Of a stretch of DNA of 6,527 nucleotides, positions 1 through 5,269 are shown piece by piece. Both the position numbers and the translations under genes were made by a program. Source of the DNA: Deltaproteobacteria bacterium (GTDB taxonomy: Bacteria; Desulfobacterota; DSM-4660; Desulfatiglandales; HGW-15); NCBI GenBank assembly GCA_030671095.1, contig DAOVAK010000162.1, positions 1 to 6,527 of the forward strand, in the 5' to 3' direction. Positions within the stretch are counted from its first letter, which is position 1. The number at the start of each line of letters is the position of its first letter. The notes beneath the pieces are model-generated. The model worked only from the letters and a program-made list of their open reading frames with translations, searched no databases and had not been told where the DNA came from.

Positions 1-38
1 GATAACTTTTGAGTCATTATTGTAGGGTTAATGAACCT

Positions 39-51
39 GGGGCTTCGCCCC
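39..51. repeat. Small GC hairpin at left edge
   Basis: A perfect 5-bp stem (GGGGC 39-43, GCCCC 47-51) closes a TTC loop. C37 and T38 can add a C-G and a wobble pair with G52 and G53. No T-run follows on either strand, so I do not call it a terminator. It is the first of many three-base-loop palindromes in the non-coding parts of the window. Confidence 0.5.
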
Positions 52-55
52 GGTC

Positions 56-363
56 GGAATAACGGAACAATGGAGTACTGGCCTCCGGCCCCGCTTCCAG
101 CCCGACTCCGTCCCGGAGTGTAGGGCTTACAAGCAGACTTCCCGCTCGACTCCGTCCCCGCTTCCAGCCCGTAGGGCTTCCAGGCCGGAGGGTAGGGGAC
201 TACGCCCTCTCCGAGCTGTAGGCTCTATGAGCCGGAAGCCGGAGGGTAGAACCTACGCCCTCTCCGAGCTGTAGGCTCTACGAGCCGGAAGCCGGAGCGA
301 ACGATGGCTTCGTAGAAAAAAGCATGATTCTTCCCCTTTTCATACCCACTATTCCATTATTCC
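56..363. repeat. GC-rich repeat mosaic bounded by imperfect inverted repeats
   Basis: The block is bounded by GGAATAACGGAACAATGG (56-73) and, at 346-363, the reverse complement of GGAATAATGGAATAGTGG. These agree at 15 of 18 positions. Between them lie nested repeats: CCCCGCTTCCAGCCCG at 89-104 and 156-171, CGACTCCGTCCC at 103-114 and 147-158, GTAGGGCTT at 120-128 and 171-179, and a 45-bp unit repeated with period 53 (200-244 and 253-297). Small palindromes recur, such as ACTCCG/CGGAGT (105-119). I see no open reading frame with protein-like composition. It could be a non-autonomous, MITE-like element or a patch of dispersed intergenic repeats. No target-site duplication was identified. Confidence 0.5.
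200..297. repeat. Two tandem copies of a 45-bp repeat, period 53 bp
   Basis: Copies at 200-244 and 253-297 differ only at T228 versus C281. The similarity extends a little upstream (GCCGGAGGGTAG before each copy) with a one-base length difference. Each copy can fold as GGCTC/GAGCC around TAT or TAC (221-233, 274-286), and alternatively as CCGG-AAG-CCGG (232-242, 285-295). With only two copies and about 8 bp between them, it is a local duplication and not an array. Confidence 0.8.
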
Positions 364-370
364 ACGTGGA
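361..370. promoter_or_regulatory. Perfect 10-bp palindrome upstream of kinase gene
   Basis: TCCACGTGGA is a perfect palindrome 75 bp before the kinase start, and a second one, TAGCGCTA, lies at 382-389. Their position between the repeat block and the gene would suit a dimeric regulator. However, 361-363 overlap the end of the inverted repeat, and short palindromes arise by chance. No convincing -35/-10 pair was found in 300-444; TATATA at 402-407 has no good -35 partner at the right spacing. Confidence 0.2.
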
Positions 371-444
371 CAGGCGTGAAATAGCGCTACCTGAACGGAA
401 ATATATACCTGAGCAACTGGATAGGTTTCAACAAATCAAAATAG

Positions 445-2961
445 ATGGCTAAGAGGACTCTAAACGTAGATCTGGTATTAGGGGCCATAATTGTTCTGAT
501 ATTTATTGGTTTTTCCATCATCAGGCCGTCCTTCTTCGAGGGAATTGAAAGGTATGTCTATGATTCAGCGTTGAGATTCCCCCCTGGAGAAAAGCAGGGT
601 GTCTCTCAGGTGGTGCTCATCAATATTGATGACAAGAGCCTGACCCACCTCGGTTCATGGCCCTGGCCGCGACACCTGATTGCAGAGATGATAGACATAC
701 TGAAGGAAAGTGGGGTAAAACTCATCGGCCTCAATGTCCCGCTCTTTGAAAAGCAAGCAAACCTTGGCCTTGAAGTGTTGAAATCATTTCATGAGAAGTT
801 TAAGGCCTATCCCTTTGCTGAAAAGGACCCTGCCATGGCCACGTGGATGCAGGAACACCTCAAACAGATGCAAAAAGATCTCGACAGTGACAGAAGGCTC
901 GTAGAGAGTGTGCGGCAAAGCGGGAATGTTGTCTTTCCAGCCTCCGTGAAATTTGAAACTTCCTCTGACAGGACTGAAAGGGGAGGAGACGCCATACTTT
1001 CAAAAGACTTCCTGACCTCGGCCCAACTCTCCGATTCCCTAAGAAAGAAAGTTTCAGTCAACCGTGTTTCACTTCCATTCCCGGAGCTTGCGCAAAATGC
1101 GCTCGGTGTGGGTCATGACAGCTTGACACTTGAAAGCAATATGGCGGGCCGATCCCACCTCATGTTTGTCAGTTATAAAGGATCCCTCTTACCATCTTTC
1201 CCCCTTCGACTCGCCATCGCTTTTCAAGACCTACAACCCAAAGAAGTCACTGTGGTGGAAAATCAGATTCGTTTAAAAGGCCGGAGTATTGCGATAAGCA
1301 ACGGAGAGCTGCTGGTAAGATTTAAGAATAATCAGGACCCCTTTCCCCAATATCCGTTTGTGGATATCTTGAGGGCGAGACAGGCGCCCCCTGTTCTGAA
1401 AGGGAAAATAGCTGTCATAGGCTTCAACGCTTCGGAAAGCAGACGTATGAATACACCTGTCTCCTCAAGCGTGTCTGAGGGTGTACTGATCGCCAACATA
1501 CTGGAGAACATTATCAGCGCCACCTTTATAAGTCGCCCCCCCTTTATGTTCCATTTTGAGATCTTGAGCATATTTTTGCTGGGCGGGATTGCATCCCTCT
1601 TGTTCCCGCGTATGGGAGGGTTGAGCAGGACGGCCCTGGCAGTGGGTCTGATCATTCTCCCCCTCCTAGCGGGAATGCTACTCTTTTCCACCAGGGGTAT
1701 CTGGTTCAAAACCACCTATATCGGGTGTGGCACGCTCACCATCTATCTCACAATCTCTCTCAAGCACTTACTCGTCGCAAGAGGCAGCACAAGGGATTCC
1801 ATTGAAACCAACCGTTTGCTCGGTCTCAGCTTTCAAAGCCAAGGCCTTCTTGATCTTGCCTTCGACAAGTTTCGAAGACTACCCTTGGACGACGAGACCA
1901 AAGAACTCGTCTATAATCTAGGTCTGGAATATGAAAGAAAGCGGATGACCGACAGGGCCTTGATCGCTTATGAGTACATCAGCAAGTGGGGAAGCTATCG
2001 GGACCTTGATGAACGCATACCCAAGATGAAAGCCTCTGATAACTCCTCTACCCTTGGCAGCTATGGGGAAAACAGAGAAGTGAGCATATTAGCAGATGCC
2101 TCTGCAGAGACCAGATCTAGGGTTGGGCGATATGACATTCTTGAGGAACTGGGCAAAGGTTCCATGGGGCAAGTTTACAAGGCGCTAGATCCTAAGATAA
2201 ACCGTCTTCTGGCCATCAAAACGATCCGTTTTTCAGACGAGTTTGAAGAGGATTTAATCCAAGAGATCAAGGAGCGATTTTTTCGAGAGGCGGAGATAGC
2301 GGGACAGCTTTCACATCCATCAATAGTAACCATTTACGATGTGGGGGAAGATCGCGATCTCACTTATATGGCTATGGAATTTCTGGAAGGCGAAAATTTA
2401 GAGAAGTACATTATTAAGGAAAACCTACTCCCTTTTACGAAAATCCTAGATGTTATTGCGGAAGTGGCTGAGGCCCTTGACTTTGCCCACGGAGCGGATG
2501 TGATCCACAGGGACATTAAGCCCGCCAATATCATGCTCCTCAAGAACGGTGGGGTCAAGGTGACGGACTTTGGTATTGCAAAGGCCATATCCTCTTCCAG
2601 AACCAAGACAGGGGTAATTCTCGGTACACCCAACTATATGTCACCTGAACAGATCATGGGTCAGAAAATGGATCTGCGATCGGACGTATTCTCCCTAGGC
2701 GTTCTGTTTTTTCAACTGTTGACAGGGGAATTGCCCTTCCATGGAGAGAATCTGAGCAGTCTCTTATATCAGATTACGCAAGTAAGACATCCTTCCGTGC
2801 GCAGTTATAATCCCAAAATCCCCAGAGTCTGTGAGCAGATCCTGAACAAGGCCTTAGCCAAGGATCCGAAAGATAGATTCAGCAACGCAGAAGAAGTGGA
2901 GAGGATTATCAGACTCCTTATCTCAAAGATAGAGGCGTTAAGGAAAAAGAAAGTCGCCTAA
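445..2961 (+). CDS. CHASE2-domain transmembrane serine/threonine protein kinase
   Basis: This 838-residue receptor kinase should sense a periplasmic cue and phosphorylate Ser/Thr on cytoplasmic proteins. One N-terminal membrane helix (about 10-27) precedes a CHASE2 domain (about 30-365), recognisable from VVLINIDDKSL and GSWPWPRHLIAEMIDIL and its end VLKGKIAVIGF. Three more helices follow (about 370-388, 394-415, 422-444). A helical TPR-like linker (about 455-530) leads to the kinase (561-828). The kinase has the glycine loop GKGSMGQV (570-577), Lys592, Glu615, HRDIKPAN with Asp690 and Asn695, DFG at 708-710, SPE at 733-735 and Arg811, so it looks catalytically complete. Thr720, Thr722 and Thr728 are activation-loop candidates. 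Residues 103-150 are a helical insertion within CHASE2. The codon before the ATG is a stop (TAG 442-444), which excludes a longer form. No good Shine-Dalgarno sequence is visible. The family is certain; ligand and substrates are unknown. Confidence 0.95.
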   Translation: MAKRTLNVDLVLGAIIVLIFIGFSIIRPSFFEGIERYVYDSALRFPPGEKQGVSQVVLINIDDKSLTHLGSWPWPRHLIAEMIDILKESGVKLIGLNVPLFEKQANLGLEVLKSFHEKFKAYPFAEKDPAMATWMQEHLKQMQKDLDSDRRLVESVRQSGNVVFPASVKFETSSDRTERGGDAILSKDFLTSAQLSDSLRKKVSVNRVSLPFPELAQNALGVGHDSLTLESNMAGRSHLMFVSYKGSLLPSFPLRLAIAFQDLQPKEVTVVENQIRLKGRSIAISNGELLVRFKNNQDPFPQYPFVDILRARQAPPVLKGKIAVIGFNASESRRMNTPVSSSVSEGVLIANILENIISATFISRPPFMFHFEILSIFLLGGIASLLFPRMGGLSRTALAVGLIILPLLAGMLLFSTRGIWFKTTYIGCGTLTIYLTISLKHLLVARGSTRDSIETNRLLGLSFQSQGLLDLAFDKFRRLPLDDETKELVYNLGLEYERKRMTDRALIAYEYISKWGSYRDLDERIPKMKASDNSSTLGSYGENREVSILADASAETRSRVGRYDILEELGKGSMGQVYKALDPKINRLLAIKTIRFSDEFEEDLIQEIKERFFREAEIAGQLSHPSIVTIYDVGEDRDLTYMAMEFLEGENLEKYIIKENLLPFTKILDVIAEVAEALDFAHGADVIHRDIKPANIMLLKNGGVKVTDFGIAKAISSSRTKTGVILGTPNYMSPEQIMGQKMDLRSDVFSLGVLFFQLLTGELPFHGENLSSLLYQITQVRHPSVRSYNPKIPRVCEQILNKALAKDPKDRFSNAEEVERIIRLLISKIEALRKKKVA

Positions 2962-2964
2962 GGG

Positions 2965-2983
2965 CGGCCTTTACATTAGGCCG
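2965..2983. other. Hairpin between kinase and phosphatase genes
   Basis: A 6-bp stem (CGGCCT 2965-2970, AGGCCG 2978-2983) encloses the loop TTACATT, just after the kinase stop codon. No T-run follows, so it is unlikely to end transcription. It might affect mRNA stability or the kinase-to-phosphatase ratio, or be incidental. Confidence 0.3.
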
Positions 2984-3017
2984 GATCTCAGTTCCGCAAG
3001 CTGTTATTGGAGAAACA

Positions 3018-3881
3018 TTGTTAATCGCATCTTCAGGAATAACGGATGTAGGTCTGAAAAGGGGGGGCAACGAAGATTGCTTCTCCACGGAAGATTCTTT
3101 GGGCCTATACGTTGTGGCCGATGGCATGGGAGGCCATCAAGCGGGTGAGGTGGCCAGTCAGATCGCAGTGGAGCTCATCAACAAGAGCTTCCGCAGATGG
3201 ATTGAGCAGGAGGCTTATGAAGATGAGCTCTTCGGCTTTGCTGACAATTCAGTCACCATACAAGGGAATTATCTCTTAAGTAGTATCAGGCTGGCCAACA
3301 GGATCGTATATGAAATGGCCCTGGAACATGAACGGTACCAAGGGATGGGGACCACCGTGGCCACTTTGCTCGTTACATCCTCTCTGATCATTGCCGCCAA
3401 TGTGGGTGATAGCCGTATCTACATGGTAAGGGATGGTCATATCGAAAGGCTATCCAAAGATCACACGATTGTTGCCGAACAGGTTGAAATGGGGGTCATG
3501 ACAGAAGAGGAGGCCTCATCAGCTCCGCTCAAGCACGTATTAACCAGAAATTTGGGTTCTGCAGAAAACGTGGAAGCAGAAATCTTTGAGATAGAACCTT
3601 CAAACAATGATCGCTTGATACTATGTTCAGATGGGCTGACGGATTTGGTGTCTGATAGAGAAATCTTGGAGATGGCACAGGATGTAGATGACCCTGAGAA
3701 CCTGTGCAACCAGTTTGTGGAAAAGGTTTTGAAACGGGGGGCCCATGACAATACGACCGTGGTTTCTGTCTTTTTGACGAACATGAAAAAGAAGAGGGTT
3801 AGCCCTTTAAGTAGAATTGGACTTCCGCTGGCGGAAGGGCTAGCAAATATACAGAAAGTAATCAAAAAAATTAAATCTTAA
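3018..3881 (+). CDS. PP2C-family (PPM) serine/threonine protein phosphatase
   Basis: This 287-residue soluble metal-dependent phosphatase should remove phosphate from Ser/Thr residues, most simply reversing the upstream kinase. PPM motifs occur in order: RGGNED (15-20), VADGMGGHQAGEVAS (33-47, metal ligand Asp35), GMGTTVA (109-115), AANVGDSRIY (126-135), LTRNLG (175-180), LCSDGLTDLV (202-211, Asp205) and HDNTTVV (243-249, Asp244). All expected metal-binding acidic residues are present. After the catalytic fold, residues 255-287 form a basic, possibly helical tail. Translation starts at TTG: GGAG at 3009-3012 lies 5 bases upstream, and the encoded ASSGITDVGLKRGGNED matches the usual start of the family. 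The gene begins 56 bp after the kinase stop with no evident terminator, so co-transcription is likely. Confidence 0.95.
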   Translation: MLIASSGITDVGLKRGGNEDCFSTEDSLGLYVVADGMGGHQAGEVASQIAVELINKSFRRWIEQEAYEDELFGFADNSVTIQGNYLLSSIRLANRIVYEMALEHERYQGMGTTVATLLVTSSLIIAANVGDSRIYMVRDGHIERLSKDHTIVAEQVEMGVMTEEEASSAPLKHVLTRNLGSAENVEAEIFEIEPSNNDRLILCSDGLTDLVSDREILEMAQDVDDPENLCNQFVEKVLKRGAHDNTTVVSVFLTNMKKKRVSPLSRIGLPLAEGLANIQKVIKKIKS

Positions 3882-3890
3882 GTTAATTTT
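3867..3890 (+). terminator. Possible weak AT-rich terminator after phosphatase gene
   Basis: An A/T-only 8-bp inverted repeat (AAAATTAA 3867-3874, TTAATTTT 3883-3890) overlaps the phosphatase stop codon and is followed by T-rich DNA to about 3910. An all-A/T stem is a poor terminator, so at most partial attenuation is suggested. Confidence 0.2.
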
Positions 3891-3893
3891 ATA

Positions 3894-3929
3894 TTGATTT
3901 TTTCTATTTTATTAAGATAATATTATAAT
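3894..3929 (+). promoter_or_regulatory. Candidate sigma70-type promoter for the FHA gene
   Basis: The gap between the phosphatase and FHA genes is much more AT-rich than its surroundings. TTGATT (3894-3899, 4 of 6 to consensus) lies 16 bp before GATAAT (3916-3921, 5 of 6). A perfect TATAAT follows at 3924-3929 but lacks a good -35 at 16-18 bp. Either -10 would start transcription about 20-30 bp before the FHA start codon. AT-rich DNA yields such matches easily, so this remains a candidate. Confidence 0.4.
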
Positions 3930-3941
3930 GACCTTAAATTC

Positions 3942-3946
3942 GGGAG
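3942..3946 (+). promoter_or_regulatory. Ribosome binding site of the FHA gene
   Basis: GGGAG lies 7 bases before the ATG at 3954. It is a well-spaced Shine-Dalgarno sequence that supports this start codon. Confidence 0.7.
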
Positions 3947-3953
3947 TGAAATC

Positions 3954-4670
3954 ATGCCCAGGCTCATTTTAACCTTCAACAAACAGGTGATCAAAGAATA
4001 CCCTTTTCTGAAAGATAGCATTACCATCGGTCGCAATGACGACAATGGCATCATTATAGATAATCTGGCCGTCTCTTCCTACCATGCAAAGATAGATAAG
4101 GTGGGGCCTGACTACATTGTCACAGATCTCCAAAGCACGAACGGCACATTTGTTAACGACGAAAAGGTCGTCTCACACAAACTCTCCCACGGGGACAACA
4201 TCGTTATTGGGAAACATGTCATCCTTTTTGTCGCCGCAGAGAAGGCAGCTGAGGCGGCAGACAAGAAAGGGGAACTGGATAAAACAATGATGCTGGACAC
4301 GGCCAAACAGAAGGAACTGCTCGCCAAACAGCAGGTGGTCCCCAAGACCCCCAAGCCTCCCCAAAAGATAGGGGTTGTGAGCTTTATCAATGGCTCTGAT
4401 TTAGGCGAAATCGAGTTAAAAAAGAAGCTCACCAAAATAGGCAAGGGGGACACCTCAGAGATAAGACTCTCAGGCGTATTTATGGGTTCCACCGCTGCAA
4501 CGATTAGTAAGAGGCCATCGGGTTATACAATAACATTCACGGGGGGGCGGACAAAACTGAAGGTCAATGGCGAGGTTGTAAAGGATAGCGTTGCCTTAAA
4601 AGATTTTGACACCATTGAGTTGGGTCCCTTTAAGTTTCAATTTTACCAGAAAGAGGTTAAGCCTCATTGA
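3954..4670 (+). CDS. FHA-domain phosphothreonine-binding protein with a second, degenerate FHA-like domain
   Basis: This 238-residue cytoplasmic protein probably reads the phosphorylation state set by the kinase and phosphatase. Residues 1-93 form a canonical FHA domain: IGR with Arg27, SSYHA with Ser42 and His44, and STNGTFVND (61-69) with Asn63, the residues that contact phosphothreonine in the family. A charged Ala/Lys/Glu linker (94-137) contains KTMMLDT (110-116), with Thr111 and Thr116 as possible phosphorylation sites, and a Pro-rich stretch (130-136). Residues 138-233 repeat the FHA pattern (LTKIGKGDTSEIRL, GYTITF, KLKVNGEVV, FDTIELGPFKFQFY). There the Arg position is Lys164 and the His position is Ala181, so phosphopeptide binding is doubtful. 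No signal peptide or membrane helix is seen. The second domain is my alignment by eye. Confidence 0.92.
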   Translation: MPRLILTFNKQVIKEYPFLKDSITIGRNDDNGIIIDNLAVSSYHAKIDKVGPDYIVTDLQSTNGTFVNDEKVVSHKLSHGDNIVIGKHVILFVAAEKAAEAADKKGELDKTMMLDTAKQKELLAKQQVVPKTPKPPQKIGVVSFINGSDLGEIELKKKLTKIGKGDTSEIRLSGVFMGSTAATISKRPSGYTITFTGGRTKLKVNGEVVKDSVALKDFDTIELGPFKFQFYQKEVKPH

Positions 4671-4783
4671 AATGTTTTAGATCAGCCCAGCCCCCTCTAA
4701 TTGGCAGTTTTCCCGCCTTATTTAGATTCCTCTCAAATTTTTGAAGGTTTTCTCTCCAGGGCCTGAGGACCTGGCTTTGAGCT

Positions 4784-4802
4784 GCCCCCAGAGGGGGCTT
4801 TT
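4784..4802 (+). terminator. Possible intrinsic terminator of the FHA transcript
   Basis: A 6-bp all-GC stem (GCCCCC 4784-4789, GGGGGC 4793-4798) with loop AGA is followed by TTTT and then A. It lies 114 bp after the FHA stop codon. The T-run is short, so termination may be inefficient. On the minus strand no T-run follows. Confidence 0.4.
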
Positions 4803-4864
4803 AGGGTCTTTCCTTCATGCGAAAGTCTGCTCACTATCTTTCCCGGCAAGGCCATTTAACTCTG

Positions 4865-4907
4865 ACCCGGCCCATCGAAGATCCCGCTATGCGGGGGAGG
4901 ACCGGGT
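4865..4907. repeat. Nested inverted repeat in convergent gap
   Basis: An outer 6-bp stem (ACCCGG 4865-4870, CCGGGT 4902-4907) encloses an inner 5-bp stem (CCCGC 4883-4887, GCGGG 4891-4895) with loop TAT. No strong T-run follows on either strand. It lies 29 bp beyond the stop of the minus-strand CxxC gene, so it could protect or help end that transcript, or be a REP-like dispersed repeat. Confidence 0.4.
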
Positions 4908-4935
4908 TTCCCATATGAAAATAAAGTATGATCCT

Positions 4936-5166
4936 CTAATCTTTCCCTTTGCGCCTTTGCTTTATATCATTTAGCGCGCCATCTACCTGATCTCTCGTGA
5001 AGGTCTTATTGCACTTGGTGCATTGGTAGAGCTCTTCGGTCAATTTGTCATAGATGAGATCTTCGGAGAAATTCACCCCATGAAAACAGATTTTAAAGTT
5101 GTAGATGAGCTTGAAGTCTTTATTCTGACAACTGTCACACAAAAAGTAGTCCTGGAAAATCTCCAT
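4936..5166 (-). CDS. Small zinc-ribbon-like protein, function unknown
   Basis: This predicted 76-residue protein begins MEIFQDYFLCDSC and carries two CxxC pairs (Cys10/Cys13 and Cys49/Cys52) about 36 residues apart, a spacing compatible with one zinc site. Between them, a region rich in aromatic and acidic residues includes Cys27 and His29. The C-terminus is lysine- and arginine-rich. I chose the ATG at 5166 because GGAGGAGG (5182-5175) lies 8 bases upstream. A TTG at 5190 would place this ribosome binding site inside the gene. No membrane segment or signal peptide is seen. It lies 103 bp downstream of the DUF1786 gene on the same strand. I do not recognise a named family; nucleic-acid or protein binding is possible but unproven. 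Confidence 0.8.
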   Translation of the reverse strand: MEIFQDYFLCDSCQNKDFKLIYNFKICFHGVNFSEDLIYDKLTEELYQCTKCNKTFTRDQVDGALNDIKQRRKGKD

Positions 5167-5174
5167 TTTCCGTT

Positions 5175-5182
5175 CCTCCTCC
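5175..5182 (-). promoter_or_regulatory. Strong ribosome binding site deciding the small-gene start
   Basis: Read on the minus strand this is GGAGGAGG, followed by 8 bases and the ATG at 5166. It is the strongest Shine-Dalgarno sequence I see in the window, and it argues against the upstream TTG at 5190. Confidence 0.75.
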
Positions 5183-5221
5183 GAGATCAATTCTTAGCTG
5201 GGCCCTATCAGGTTTTTTGGG

Positions 5222-5250
5222 TTTTTACCCTGTCTTTACCATTTTTACAA
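5222..5250 (-). promoter_or_regulatory. Weak candidate promoter for the small CxxC gene
   Basis: On the minus strand TTGTAA (5250-5245) and TAAAAA (5227-5222) are separated by 17 bp; each matches the sigma70 consensus at 4 of 6 positions. They fall in the gap after the DUF1786 stop codon. The match is weak, and read-through from DUF1786 is equally plausible. Confidence 0.2.
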
Positions 5251-5269
5251 TACTTTTTTGCGGAAGTAA

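Larger units (their letters stand above)
4671..4935. other. Convergent intergenic region with several hairpins
   Basis: This 265-bp stretch separates the 3' ends of the FHA gene and the small CxxC gene. It can form CCAGG/CCTGG (4756-4774), GCCCCC/GGGGGC (4784-4798), CTTTC/GAAAG (4808-4825) and a nested structure at 4865-4907. A plus-strand reading frame crosses it but has repeat-like, low-complexity composition and overlaps the minus-strand gene, so I do not call it. The region may hold termination signals, a dispersed repeat or an unrecognised structured RNA. Confidence 0.5.

Noticed and set aside
39..51. Intrinsic terminator at the left edge
   Set aside because: The GC stem is good, but neither strand has a T-run after it.
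200..297. Two-copy direct repeat as a CRISPR array
   Set aside because: There are only two copies, 45 bp long with about 8 bp between them, and no spacer-sized unique sequence or cas gene.
445..4670. Type VI secretion regulatory locus (PpkA-PppA-Fha)
   Set aside because: No secretion gene is present. The kinase carries a CHASE2 sensor and the FHA protein is a short two-domain protein, so the analogy concerns logic only.
4741..4974. Plus-strand 77-codon reading frame
   Set aside because: It runs through hairpin and repeat DNA, starts with a non-ATG codon without a ribosome binding site, and overlaps the end of the better-supported minus-strand CxxC gene.
5167..5190. TTG at 5190 as start of the small CxxC gene
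   Set aside because: The strong GGAGGAGG lies inside that extension and is ideally spaced for the ATG at 5166.
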